The notes under the pieces: model-generated
What the model was told of the DNA's origin: nothing
Seen by the model: only the letters and a program-made list of their open reading frames with translations
The model's database searches: none
Made by a program: the position numbers and the translations under genes
Assembly: GCA_028386065.3 (NCBI GenBank)
Contig: JAKUCV010005710.1
Span: forward strand, 1 to 64,000
Reading direction: 5' to 3'
DNA length: 64,000 bases
Source of the DNA: Turnera subulata
Lineage: Eukaryota > Streptophyta > Magnoliopsida > Malpighiales > Passifloraceae
Shown: positions 44,671 to 55,433 of the stretch, in pieces
Layout: each line of letters starts with the position of its first letter
How positions within the stretch are numbered: the first letter of the stretch is position 1

Positions 44671-44711
44671 AGAAGAAGAAGAAGAAGAAGAAGAAGAAGA
44701 AGAAGAAGATT
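44519..44711. repeat. GAA microsatellite
   Basis: Almost pure (GAA)n, interrupted by a few GAC, ACG and GAGAGAAG units. It explains the poly-R and poly-L open frames on the two strands. Confidence 0.97.
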
Positions 44712-44964
44712 GTCAACCAAACGTTTAGGTGAGCCAATCGGGTACGATCCTCTATAGCACGATCCAACACACTGGTGATTGAAGCCGTCAATCACGCTCT
44801 GATCATGCAGCCATGAGTCATCCACCAGACTTTGGTTCCTAATGTACGATCTTACAGAACAGATCATGTTCAAGTAAAGTCGTGATTTACGCTGAGCTAC
44901 TATCAACTGCTTTACATGTTAGTGATCAGCCAATGTGAGACTAAAAAAAGACCACTTTCGATAC

Positions 44965-45277
44965 TGATAAAGTGAATTTTTTGTCCCTGTAGTTGCCTCG
45001 AATTTTGAATGTGGTCATTGTACTCATTTTTCATGGATTTTGGTCCTTGTACTCTATGTTTTTATTAAATTTGGTATTTCTAGACACGTGTCATCATTTG
45101 ATTGGTTAAGTCATCATGTGGGATTTAAAATTGGACAAATTGAATGATGACACATGTCCAAAAGTAACAAATTTAATAAAAACATGAAGTACATAGACCA
45201 AAATCTATGAAAATTGAGTACAATGACTACATTTAAAAATCAAAGGGGAGTACAGGGACCAAAAATCCACTTTATCC
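44965..45277. mobile_element. Foldback MITE, Mutator-like
   Basis: 313 bp. Termini TGATAAAGTGAATTTTTTG and the inverse of GGATAAAGTGGATTTTTGG match closely over about 25 bp, and inverted similarity continues inward. Perfect 10-bp direct repeat CTTTCGATAC at 44955-44964 and 45278-45287. The TSD length suggests the Mutator superfamily. Confidence 0.85.
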
Positions 45278-45412
45278 CTTTCGATACGTATAGGAGCAAA
45301 ACAAGACAACAATCCCATATGGCATTATTAATTTAATTCTATGCGTGAAATAATCTGGCTAATGCCGTGTTGCCATTAGAGAATTTGCTTCTATTGGAAA
45401 AGTTTAACCATA

Positions 45413-46661
45413 ACGATTTTTTTAGGTAAAAAAATATAAATTGTCCCTTCACTTAAATAAAATGTAACATCGTGTCTCTTTTTAAAAAATTTGAACTATC
45501 ATATCCCCCAACCTGTTCAAAACCAAATAAATTTGTCATTTTTACCTGATATAGCAGGTAAATGAATAAGGGGGTGACGCGTGTTTTGTAGGCCCGCTAG
45601 CTTGGAAATTTCAGATTTTTTAATTTTTTAATTTTTATTTTTCAATTTTTTATTTGCAAGACCAACTATAATGAGCAAAAAAAAAAAGCCTAACAATTAA
45701 AGCTTTTCTTTACAGTTACCCGTGTTATTCTTCCTTTTCTAAACTCAACCAAACAAAAGAACACGTTGCCGCCACCAGCCTCCTCAACCACTCCACTCAC
45801 CACCACCACCATCACCACCACCACCAATTCACCCAAAAGCCAACTCCATTCTCTGAACTATTCCACCCCATACCGGATCAGGTACCACCCCCAAGGGTGC
45901 AAAATATTTTTTTTTTGTCACACAAGAGTGCAAAATACTTGAAATCCTGTGCATCCAAAAAATCAACCACAACACCAGAAGCAATCATTAATTAAGGAAA
46001 CCAGAAGAAGAGAAAGAGATCCTTCCAAGACATCGCAGTTCTCGACCTCCTTGCGGACAACGTCGAAGACAGTGTCGATGAGCTGTTGCTGCGGTGGCGA
46101 ACCGGCCGATGAAGTTATTGAGGCAGAAGATCTAGCCGCACGGTCTAGATCTGACGGAATCCATGGCATGGATAAAGCGGACGCGTTTGGAGTTCACTGT
46201 AATAGCCTCCTAGAACTTGGCGCCGATTTGGTTCCTTCATTGGCCACCATGGATGTACAATTGTTTTGAGGTGTAGAATTGGAGTTTGGATTTGAAACTA
46301 GAGTTGGATTTGAAATTGGAGTTGGATTTTGATAGTAACGGTGGATGAGGATGGTGGTGGTGTTGTTGTGGGTATGGAAGAATGGACAAAAAGAGGAAAT
46401 AGAAGTTTATTTTTGTTTATTTTTAGTTAATGGTGGGCATAAAGTTAAAGAGGAAAAATTTTTAAAAATTCCAAGCTATCTGGCCCACAGACACATGTCA
46501 ACTCCTTATTCATTTATCTGCTAGTAAAAAGGACAAACTTTTTTGGTTTTGAACAGGTTGGAGGATATGATGGTTGAAATTTTCAAAAAAGGGACACGAT
46601 GTTCAATTTCTTTTAAGTGAAGGGACAATCTATGTCTTTTTACCTTTTTTTTTTATCAAGA
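45413..46661. mobile_element. Pack-MULE with about 200-bp terminal inverted repeats
   Basis: Inverted arms at about 45420-45620 and 46455-46655 share GGTAAAAA, ATTGTCCCTTCACTTAAA, CATCGTGTC and CAACCTGTTCAAAACCAAA. They are bounded by a perfect 9-bp direct repeat TTAACCATA (45404-45412, 46662-46670), diagnostic of Mutator-like elements. The middle contains captured coding DNA, not a transposase. Confidence 0.88.
46015..46092 (-). pseudogene. TUB: Captured beta-tubulin exon fragment
   Basis: The minus frame reads LIDTVFDVVRKEVENCDVLE, matching the beta-tubulin segment ELID(S/T)V-DVVRKEAENCDCLQ. In plant beta-tubulin genes the first intron lies just after this segment, and homology stops there, suggesting exon-1 capture. 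The upstream residues (SASITSSAGSPPQQQ) do not match tubulin, so another fragment or leader is joined. Confidence 0.65.
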
Positions 46662-46670
46662 TTAACCATA

Positions 46671-46901
46671 TTGGTTGAGTTTGCCTTATTCTCGGTCATG
46701 ATGTTCAGAGTCCCCTGTTTTGTCCTAAAAATGAGTTTGGATGACCAATACTTCCCCATAATACTTTTGAATTCTAAAACAATTTATAGAACCAAAGTTT
46801 TGTCCTAAAGATGATAGATTTGTGCTAAAAGCGTTAACAAGAGTGTGATTATCTTTATTATAGTGGGGACAACACCGACCTTTCCAGCATTATTCCTAGT
46901 G
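46671..46901. other. No recognisable feature
   Basis: A short repeat GTTTTGTCCTAAA(A/G)ATGA appears near 46719 and 46798; otherwise plain. Confidence 0.3.
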
Positions 46902-46909
46902 GTCACTTG

Positions 46910-47137
46910 CAGTGGCGGAGCTAGATATAATTTCTAGAGGAGGCCAATATTACATAGTAAGGGTTTATGTGAGAAAATAAAATTTAGAAGGGGCCAAATA
47001 TATATCACGATAGGATTTATATGTAAAAAATTAAAATCTAAGGTCTTGTAGGTACATTGTGGTAGGACATATATGTAAAAATTGAAAATTCAGGGGGAGC
47101 AATGGCCCCCCTCAGCCCCCTTGGGCCACCTCCACTG
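46910..47137 (+). mobile_element. hAT-type MITE
   Basis: 228 bp, ends CAGTGGCGG and CCTCCACTG, perfect 8-bp direct repeat GTCACTTG at 46902-46909 and 47138-47145. Same family as the split element at 34779-38499. Confidence 0.9.
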
Positions 47138-47145
47138 GTCACTTG

Positions 47146-48113
47146 TCAGTATGTGTTCATCTATTTATGTGGTCATGGTGGCCGACGATAATGTCTTAAG
47201 CAGTCTCCACATATAACCTTATTATCTGTTGAAAGAAGATTTTCTTATATTGCTAATTGTTGTAAGTCATTGTTAATAAGATAACCTCTCTCCATTCAAA
47301 CAACCAGGTTATACAAATTGTAAATCATGGTTTACAGAGGTCATGGGTGTGCCCTCTCAATCTATCTAGTTCATGTTTTTCCTTTCCATCTTTGGTATTT
47401 TCATACCCTTGCCTCAATTGTGCTCTACTTTACTGTTTCTCAACTTCTTCATTTGAATTTTAAGAACACATCCAACCAAGTTAAACCCTTAAACAATTAT
47501 CCATATATATGAACATTTGGCCAAGTTAAAAGTTTCTGAAACAACAAACATGGAAAAGAGTGGATGGATGATGATGTGACTGAGCTTGGAAAACCAGCCC
47601 AAATCTTGAAGACCATGAAAATGTGAAATCCAACACAAAAGCTAGAAGCAGGACTCTCGTGCAAGTTGGACACATCTCAGCCGTTAGATAAGGATGGTAC
47701 TGGATAATCAGAACCGTTGGAATGTACCATGTTGAGCAAAAATGTTACCTAGATGATTTTGTTTAATCAGGTCTCGGGTTTGAGACTCGTGTGAACAAAA
47801 ATCTCCATTGAGAGACTCACTCAGCATGACCAGATGCGTGACTGGGGTTGAATCGGGGTAAAGCTCTAGATACCATGGGAACCATAAAAAGAAAAGTAAA
47901 GAACAACTTTTTTGGGCAAAATTAGGCTAGACTAATTTTTATACGTTATTTTATCTCTCCAAAGTCATTCTATCTTAGTCTAATTTTATCCTGCAATATT
48001 AGGAAGCCAAGTAGCAAACATTTCAAGCAAAATAGTTTAGTTGATATAACGAGAAAAAAAAATGATAGTTAGCTTTGTCAAAACTATAAAATTACATCTC
48101 ACATGACTTGAAC
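47146..48113. other. Non-coding; B-box-like motif
   Basis: No gene found. GGGTTTGAGACTC near 47775 and TAGATACCATGGGAACC near 47870 hint at a degraded SINE, without an A box I can place. Confidence 0.3.
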
Positions 48114-48480
48114 CAGGGGTGGATTTTGGGGGAGCAAAGGGGGCCAGGCCCCCCTTAAAATCAAAAATTTATATTGGGTATATTGAAATGCATCAGTAAT
48201 GTCATAGTGATTCAATGGTTGTGTGCTGGTTGGCCCTTCAAGAGGTGCTGGGTTCGAGTACGAAGTAGGTAGCGTTTAGAACGTGGGATTGGGACTGGCA
48301 GAGTAAGACAAATTGTTAGAGTGGTGATGTTTGGAACGCGGGGCTGGACAACAGCTGTGGACTCGTGTCCACCGAATTTGGGACAATTTTAATTTTTTCA
48401 GTCCCCAGCTCACCCGCGGAACAAAATTGTTTTCCGTGGACAACACTAGTACAGTGCCGATCCTACACCCCCCCCACTAT
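48114..48480 (+). mobile_element. hAT-like left end followed by tRNA-like (SINE-type) sequence
   Basis: CAGGGGTGGATTTTGGGGG and a GGGGGCCAGGCCCCCC hairpin resemble hAT MITE ends. 48207-48229 is A-box-like (GATTCAATGGTTGTGTGCTGG) and 48251-48261 (GGTTCGAGTAC) is B-box-like, at tRNA-like spacing. No right end identified. GTTTGGAACGCGGGGCTGG near 48329 resembles PIF-type termini. Confidence 0.4.
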
Positions 48481-49360
48481 TTTTCGTAATACCTAAACTA
48501 TCCAAGAAACCCTAAGAATTAAAACCCGAATTTTCTCACATTTTCACTCTGCACCTTTTCTCTCTCTCTCCTCTCAACATGAAATCATATAGGTAGGCGA
48601 ACCCCTCTTCTCTTCTTCGTCTGCACCTCTAGTCAGGAGTCCATTGATGAGAAGGGGCTGGGGAAAGCTTCTTCGTCTTCTCTTCGTCGTCTTCATTTTT
48701 TGATCTTCGTCTTCTCCCTCTTCTCTTCATCTGCATCGTCTTTCCACCATCCTCGTCATCTATTCTCTTCTCATTTTTGTCTTCTCATCTTCGTTGATAG
48801 CTCCCTTATCCACTCTCTTCCTCGTCTTCTCCGTCTTTCAGTTCTCGTTTCTTTTTATTCTTCTGTTCTTTGTCTTCCCGTCGATCTTTCTCATCGTAGC
48901 CCCGATTGTGGCCTGATCCCCAAATTATATGCTACCAGAGGCCCTAAAATTGACCCAACCCCCAAATTAGAGTACCTAAACCCTAGATTCGACCAAACCC
49001 CTAAAATTCGTTTACCTCAACCCCCAATTCAGTTGAATCCCAAATTTGTAGACTACCTCAAACCCTAATTCCACAGAACCCCCAATTTCTAGGTTTGAAA
49101 TAGACATTAGTGGAGGTGAAACCGTAAATTCGGCCCAACCCCAAATTTTGCCTAGTTCGAACCCTAATTCCACCGAAAGCCCAATTTTGAGAGAACTTTA
49201 AGCCCTAATTCGACCGAAGCCCCAATTTTGAGAGAACCTCAAGCACTAATTCTACCAAAGCCCAATGTTTAGAGAACCTCAAGCCCAAATTCGACCGAAG
49301 CCCCAATTTTTCAAGTACCTCATCCCTAATTCTACAAAAGCCCCAATTTTGATGGTGGAA
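48481..49360 (+). repeat. CT-rich leader and degenerate 40-bp minisatellite
   Basis: 48540-48890 is a CT/TCTTCG-rich tract. 48925-49345 holds about ten diverged units of the type CCCCAATTTTGAGAGAACC followed by TCAAGCCCTAATTCGACCGAAG. It precedes the PIF-like ORFs and may be their leader. Confidence 0.65.
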
Positions 49361-49888
49361 TTAATAAGTATTTCATTTGCTAACAATTTTTTATTCTTTT
49401 TGTTTGCAAGCTTGGTAGTGTTAGGAGAATTTGCGTGTACTGTGAGTGAAGCTGCTAACATTTGAAGGTACGTTGAAATTGAAAACTTTTGTACTGATTT
49501 CTTGATATTTAATTGATAATATTGGTGTGTATGAATGAGAATGGTTATATTTTGTTGTTTTTCTTGGTTGATTTAGTTGATTGCTTTGAAATGTGCACGT
49601 TTTGGATGAGTTCGTTTCTTGCATTAATGCGTTATATGTTTCAGACTTGCTTTTTTTACTGATTCCTGAAACCTATGTGCAATCATATGTCTGTTGGTTG
49701 TGATGTTGGGATATGTAATGTTCATATGTTGTGGTTTGGGCTCAAAGTTGATATGTTGTGAGATATTAAGCAGTAATGTTCAAATGTCCTGGATTCTGTG
49801 TAATGTAGGTATGATGTAATTTGGGCTTGTAGTTTTGATAACATGTTTACTTATTGAGCTTCCTTTTCTGTTGATGTCTAGACTAAAA
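49361..49888 (+). other. Intron-like non-coding DNA
   Basis: T-rich, ATATGTTGTGG and TAATGTTCA(A/T)ATGT recur; consistent with an intron between a leader exon and the transposase start, but not proven. Confidence 0.3.
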
Positions 49889-51148
49889 ATGAACCCTGCT
49901 CGCCGTGCTCATCTTGCTGCCGTTTTTTTTATGCTTGCGATGATGCAACTGTAGTTGCTTTTGATTTGTGCTGTGTTTTTGTTGTTGCGTTTATAAAATC
50001 TAAAATGGGGTGGGGTGGTTCTAGGAGAGCTGTGAAAGAAAGGACATTTGACAATCATGAAACTAGGAGAGATAAGATTGAGAGGATGTGTAGAACTTCA
50101 GAGGACCAGAGGAGGATTGACTTCTAGTGGAGAAGTAGGAATAGAAGAACAAGTGGCCATGTTCACACATATTCTAGCTCATCATGAGAAAAATAGGACT
50201 CCAAGTTAGGTTTATGCGTTCTAGAGAGAGTATAGTAGGAATTTTCACCATGTTTTAAGGGTTGTGATACGTTTGCAAGCTGATTGGCTTGTTAAACTAG
50301 AACCAGTTCCCCAAGACTGCAATGAGCCTAGGTGGAAATGCTTTAAGGGGTGTTTAGGCGCATTAGATGGAACTTACATAGATGTGATAGTGAGGGATGA
50401 AGATAAACCTATGTATCGAACTCTCAAAGGTCACATCTCCACTAATGTTTTGGTGTAAGTGACCGAAACATGAATTTTGTGTTCACATATCCTGGCTGGG
50501 AGGGATCCGCATTTGATTCAAGGGTTTTACGAGATGCTGTTACAAGGACAAATGGGTTACAAGTTCCTAAGGGTAGGTTTATACACAATAATCCACAAAA
50601 TAATCCTTAACATATATACTAATATCACATTAATAACCTATAGGTACTGAAATGTGTATGTTATTTTGGTAGGTAATTTTAATTTGGTTGATGATGGTTA
50701 TGCCAATGGTGAAGGTTTCCTTGCACCTTATAGAGGCGTTCAGTATCACCTTAGGAAATGGGCAACTAGTGAGCCAAGGATGCCTAGAAACCATGAAGAA
50801 TTCTTTAATATGAAGCATGCACAAGCACAGAACGTCACTAAGCGTACTTTTGGGCTGCCTAAGAAGAGATGGACAGTTCTTAGAAGTCCATCATTCTACC
50901 CAATTAAGGTTCAGGATAGGAAAATCATAGCTTGCTACCTAGTTCATAATTATATTAGGATGAATATGCCTTTTGATCCCGAGGAGCGCACCCCTATCAT
51001 TGAGAATTGTATGCCAAAAGGAGAGGATCCTGATAATCCCCCTGAAATGATTGATACTGTCGAACCAAGTGATGAATGGACAGAAAGGCGTGATGCACTT
51101 GCGTATGAGATGTATAATGAGTGGAGGGCCACCCATGCATTAGACTAG
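49889..51148 (+). pseudogene. PIF/Harbinger transposase (DDE_4 type), inactivated
   Basis: After ATG (NPARRAHLAAVFF) the frame is broken by stops and shifts, but diagnostic blocks are present: VAMFTHILAHHEKNRTPS (50158 on), WKCFKGCLGALDGTYIDV (first catalytic Asp), YRTLKGHISTNVLV, FTYPGWEGSAFDSRVLRDAV, LVDDGYANGEGFLAPYRGVQ (second Asp), FNMKHAQAQNVTKRTFGL and VRSPSFYPIK-like SPSFYPIKVQDRKIIACYL. The third catalytic residue is lost: NVIERCFG in relatives is NVTKRTFG here. An intron with a TTTTGGTAG acceptor may lie near 50580-50680. The protein would cut and paste DNA in the nucleus if intact. Confidence 0.88.
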
Positions 51149-51428
51149 AGTGCTTTGCAATTCTATTTTTATTTTATGTGTGTTATTCCTTGTAATTTTT
51201 TGGTGTGATTTCAGTATGTGGTTGAACATTTTAGTAGTTGTCTTTCAATTTTTAATGTTTGATGGATGTATTGATTTGAATTTTTTGAACACTCGGTGAC
51301 TGTATTCGAACAGATTCATGCTTCGTGATTGGAACTTAATTTATGATGATTGTAATAAGAAATATACTGTGTGTATGCTTTTATTTGTTAGTGTTAATGG
51401 TTTAGATATATTTCAGTAGACTGTAAGC

Positions 51429-52441
51429 ATGGGTGTTAGGCATACTTGGTCTGATGAAGAAACCAATGCACTAGTTAACAACCTTGAGGAATTGGTTGTT
51501 GCTGGTCATAAGGTTGATGTGGGTCAGTTTAGGCCTGGCTCTGTGAATACAATGGTTGCTAAGCAAGGTCAAAAATTCCCGATTGGAGGCATTACTGCTA
51601 ACCATGTGAGGAACAAAATGTAGAGGTTGAAAGCCAAGTTCAATGTCGCGTACGACATGGCAAACACCAGTGGATTTGGCTGGGATTCAGAGAAGTACTG
51701 TGTCATTCTGGACTCCACAGACATTTTGGATGAGTATCTGAGGGTAATATCCTGTCTTATCTCTTTTTATCATTTATAATTTGTCTTATTTCGTCCATTA
51801 ATGCATCGGTAAAGTTTGTTTCTTCAATTTATTTTATGAATTTGTGTTGTGTTTTATCTAGAAATATCCTAGTAGAGCTTATGTTTGTGGGAAGCCATTC
51901 CCTCAGTACCCCAAGCTGCTGGAGATCTTTGGAGTGGATAGGGCCACTAGAGCTGATGCTGAGACTCTTGCTGATTCTCTGCAAAATATGCAGAATATGG
52001 ATGAAGAAGTTGCTGACACAATGATGGTGTCCCAACAGCCTAGTCCGACAACAACCACCGGTGCCACTAGAGCTATTGGTGGCAACAGAACCTCCTCCCG
52101 TGCTGCAAATGATGCATCAATGGCTTCAGGATCTGCAGGAGGGTCTGTGGGTAATCGAAAGAGGAAGGGAGGAAGTATTGACGCTCTGTGGGCATTGATA
52201 GATTCCATTACTACTGGCTTTGATAATTTCGGCAACATTGTTGTGAAGCTTTGCTGCTGCCATCATGGGAAAAGATGATAGCCGTGTGCTCAGGAATGCC
52301 TTAAGGGATCTGGATCTTTCTGATAATCAGGTTGTGAAGGTGGTGTTCAACAAGGGCAAGAATCCTCAGTATGCTAATTACTTTTGGCAGTTGGATGAAG
52401 AGCAGAAGAAGGAATTCCTGATCAAACTTCTTGGTGCATGA
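51429..52441 (+). pseudogene. Myb/SANT-like partner protein of PIF/Harbinger
   Basis: Exon 1 from ATG 51429 reads RHTWSDEETNALVNNLEELV and VDVGQFRPGS, a Myb/SANT-like DNA-binding domain as in the second ORF of PIF elements. TAG at 51621-51623 interrupts it. It continues LKAKFNVAYDMANTSGFGWD to a donor GTAATA at 51744. Exon 2 begins 51862 after TTTATCTAG with KYPSRAYVCGKPFPQYPKL. A Ser/Thr/Ala-rich linker follows; a frameshift lies near 52240. The final part KNPQYANYFWQLDEEQKKEF ends TGA 52439-52441. Order and orientation match a PIF two-gene element. Confidence 0.82.
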
Positions 52442-52903
52442 ACTGGTTATTGTGAGCTTGATGCCTAGGAAACTTATCTAACTACAATAGCAGTTACGGT
52501 TCAGTATATGGCTTACTACAAGTCATTGTGCTATGCATTTTGGATATTTATAAGTAGACAGTAGTAATTCATGCCATAATGCATTTTGGACATTTATAAG
52601 TAGGCATGCTATTAATTATGTATGCAGGAATGTTGGATGTGTGCATATGCTAACCTAGGTATGCTAATGAAGGTATGCTTGTGGATGTTGAAAGGCATTA
52701 ATATCAGATATCGTTGTGGTAATTTTCGATATTTTTTGTGTGCTTGTTTCTATTGTGTTTGCTTCTTCTGTGATGAATGGCTCTGCTGTGTATTTTGTAA
52801 TTATAAATTTCATGAATGTATTAATGCATGTGCATGATTTAAGAAATCAAATTGAAATTATCAAGTTATGAATGAATGTGACTTGTTTCAGGGATTGCAT
52901 GTC

Positions 52904-53107
52904 ATGGCAAAATACAAGTTTTATGTGGTGTTAAATGGTCGCCAAAATGGTGTTTATGATAATTAAGAGTCTGTGAAAATAGCAACAAGTGGATTCCCTC
53001 ATGCTACATTCAAGGGTTGTAAAACATTTGAGGAAGCAAATGCCGCATACATTGAGAGCGAAAGGCAATGGGTGCATGATAACTATGTCCATTGCTTCTC
53101 TACCTAG
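52904..53107 (+). pseudogene. RNase H hybrid-binding (viroplasmin-type) domain ORF
   Basis: 68-codon frame AKYKFYVVLNGRQNGVYDN, stop TAA at 52964-52966, then GFPHATFKGCKTFEEANAAY. This is the small N-terminal domain of eukaryotic RNase H1 (PF01693) that binds RNA/DNA hybrids: the aromatic/glycine pattern YVV-NGR-GVY and FKGCKT-EEA are visible. The stop replaces the usual Trp/Asp region. It has no RNase H catalytic domain after it. It sits 460 bp after the Myb-like gene, same strand. Confidence 0.65.
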
Positions 53108-53162
53108 GCGTCGTTAAGCACAACAACAATGTCCTATCAACCTACCTTGCCTTGCCAATTGA

Positions 53163-55180
53163 TGCGTGCTATCCGCAATGGGTCCTGCAAGTGCACAAAG
53201 TTGTTGTAGTATTATCAAGGTCGTATCCGCAGGGACTGGGTTGAGCCTGTTACCTTCAATAAAGTGGCAATGGTGTTGAAGTAGGAAGGGATCAAATTAA
53301 GTGAAGTCTTAGGCATCTGGGGTTCACATGCCCCTGTTTTACGCTTTAAATTGCTCAACAATGCCGAAACAGGCTGAGCTATTTGACGGCCTATGTTTTA
53401 ACAAGATATCTTGAAGGGGCTCCCAACCTAGTGTACTATCAATGATTTTCGATCTCACTGATAGTTCCCTAGGCTTCCATCTACCCCCTGTCCCTGGGTA
53501 TAGACGTTCACTTAGGGGTGACGTTAAGTGTTGGTGCTAAATACCCACAGTCTCTCCCCATCTTCTCTCGAACGGCTAGGGAGTGAAGGTTGACTACTGT
53601 TGGTATAGCAACCCTGGCTTCACCTCTTGGTCCTTCACCAAGCTACTACTTAGTTAAAATAGGCTTCCCAACAGTCAATCAAGAATAAAATTAAAAGTTG
53701 TGTCAACTACTTAACTGATGCTGCGACAGGAAGAGCCTGTCGACTGCATGTAGTCAAGAAATAAAGATTGGTTCTTGCAGGTGCTCTCAACCTATACTGC
53801 CCCCATTTGCTTTCACTGACAGGTGCCTCCCATGATTCTCACTCATCCAAATGCTTTCGCATCGGTCAAATCTAGGGGATTAAGAAAGGTGTTGAGGCTA
53901 ACTCCACAATTAGCTCCTAACTTCTGTCAAAAGCTAAAAACTAAGGGCTGGTTGTTGTTGGTCCAGCAACTATGGCTTCACCACTCGATCCTTCACATGG
54001 CTACCTGTAATCAGGCATGGTTTTTCATCAAGACTCAAGCATGGTTAAGTTTGTAACAACCAAGACAAGAAATCAGGCTGAGAACATAGAAAGAGCAATT
54101 TATTACAATAAAACTAAAGACATGTTGTACCCCTTCAACCTAAGAGGGGTTGTTTAGTTCATGCTCAGAATTACAAAAACAATAGAAATAGAAGATAGCA
54201 TAGTGTTGGGAACAAACTCGAGACTAGGGGCAACATGATTCCTGCCCGGAAAAGGCTGCAGGATCGTGTCCCCTTAAACCCTTGGTGATTCCGGTTTTCG
54301 CCCTTGTTCCTAAGCTTCTGCAAATTCTTTGGTGTATTGATCGATGCGTTGTCCTTTCCCCTTTCTTCTTTATATAGATGCAGTCTGATTTCTTCTTTTC
54401 TCCCACTTGCTGGAAATCATGAGAGTTGAACTAGTTGGTCTTCAGCCTTCCCATCGTGTGTGTCAGGATGAGACACCATGGGAAGTGTGTTGATATGCTG
54501 AATTCTGGTGGATGCGAGCTTCAAGAGATTTTTGAAGTGAATAATGATTCTTTAGGTGGACTTTCCTCTACGTAGTATGATCATTGCCTCCTTTCTTCAG
54601 AAAGTTCTCTGAAATGCTCATGTTATGTTTGCAGGTGTCAGGACTGCAAACTCTGCAAGTGCCACAATTTTATATTTTTTTCTGCATTATTCTGGTTTCA
54701 GTAGAATGCACAGGCTGAGCCTGTTCCTGGGTCTGTTTGCAATTTTTCTTGATTCTCCCTCGAACTTCATTCCAGTTTCTCTTGTGGTTGGTGAGGTGCC
54801 ATGCAGACTTTGTGGATCACAATATGGATAGCGAAATCCAGTGGATATTTTGTGATTAGAGGAGGGTTCGTGGCCTTTAATTGATTCTGAGTGAACAACA
54901 AGCTCTAGAAATCCTAAAACAGGCGTAGACTGTAGCAGAGGCTGTTTCTGCAAATTCTTCAATAGAATCCTCCAAAATTCTTCAAAATGCACCTGGAATC
55001 ACTAATCACACAGTAAGGGTTCAAATTCAGAGGAATATGAGGAAATAATGCAAATGAAGGCATATAATCATGAAGGAATGAGAGCAAATTGTGTCTGAAA
55101 TCATCCCCAAAACTTTGCGTATTTCACATGCATCAAAATACCCCAAACTGAAGATTTTGCTTGTCCTCAAGCAAACAGGG
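53163..55180 (-). mobile_element. Tat/Athila-like LTR-type element (non-coding)
   Basis: Begins TGCAAGTGCACAAAGTTGTTG and TATCCGCAGGGACTGGGTTG, the inverse of the right end of the solo LTR at 41230-41291. The far side has CAAAATACCCCAAACTGAAG and TTGCTTGTCCTCAAGC, also seen at 63495-63540. Internal partial duplication: GTTGGT-(A/C)AGCAAC-(C/A)T-GGCTTCACC at 53600 and 53960. No ORF of interest. Confidence 0.55.
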
Positions 55181-55433
55181 AAGAAAATAAAACATTAATT
55201 GAAAGGAAGAAAGGGATAATCCCAATTTATCAATTTTTTACTAGGTTCCTCCCTTGTAATGTCTCAACTCAAGCACTCTCTTATTTTTCTTCAAAACTGT
55301 ATCAATTTCAATCAAATTCCTTGTTAGTAGTTTTTGTCATAAAAATCACAGGAATAATTTTGCAACTGGCTCCCATTCTTCTTCCATCTGAGAGGTTCTG
55401 CCAACAATACTATTGGAAAATGAAATCATTACC
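55181..55433. other. No recognisable feature
   Basis: Unremarkable non-coding stretch up to the CACTA end. Confidence 0.3.

Noticed and set aside
44451..44906. Open frames rich in poly-L, poly-F and poly-R
   Set aside because: They are translations of the GAA microsatellite in different frames.
48700..49068. 122-codon ORF rich in S, H, L, P
   Set aside because: Translation of the CT-rich tract and the 40-bp minisatellite.
49140..49345. Interstitial telomere repeat
   Set aside because: ACCCTAA-like words occur only within a longer diverged 40-bp unit, not as tandem TTTAGGG.
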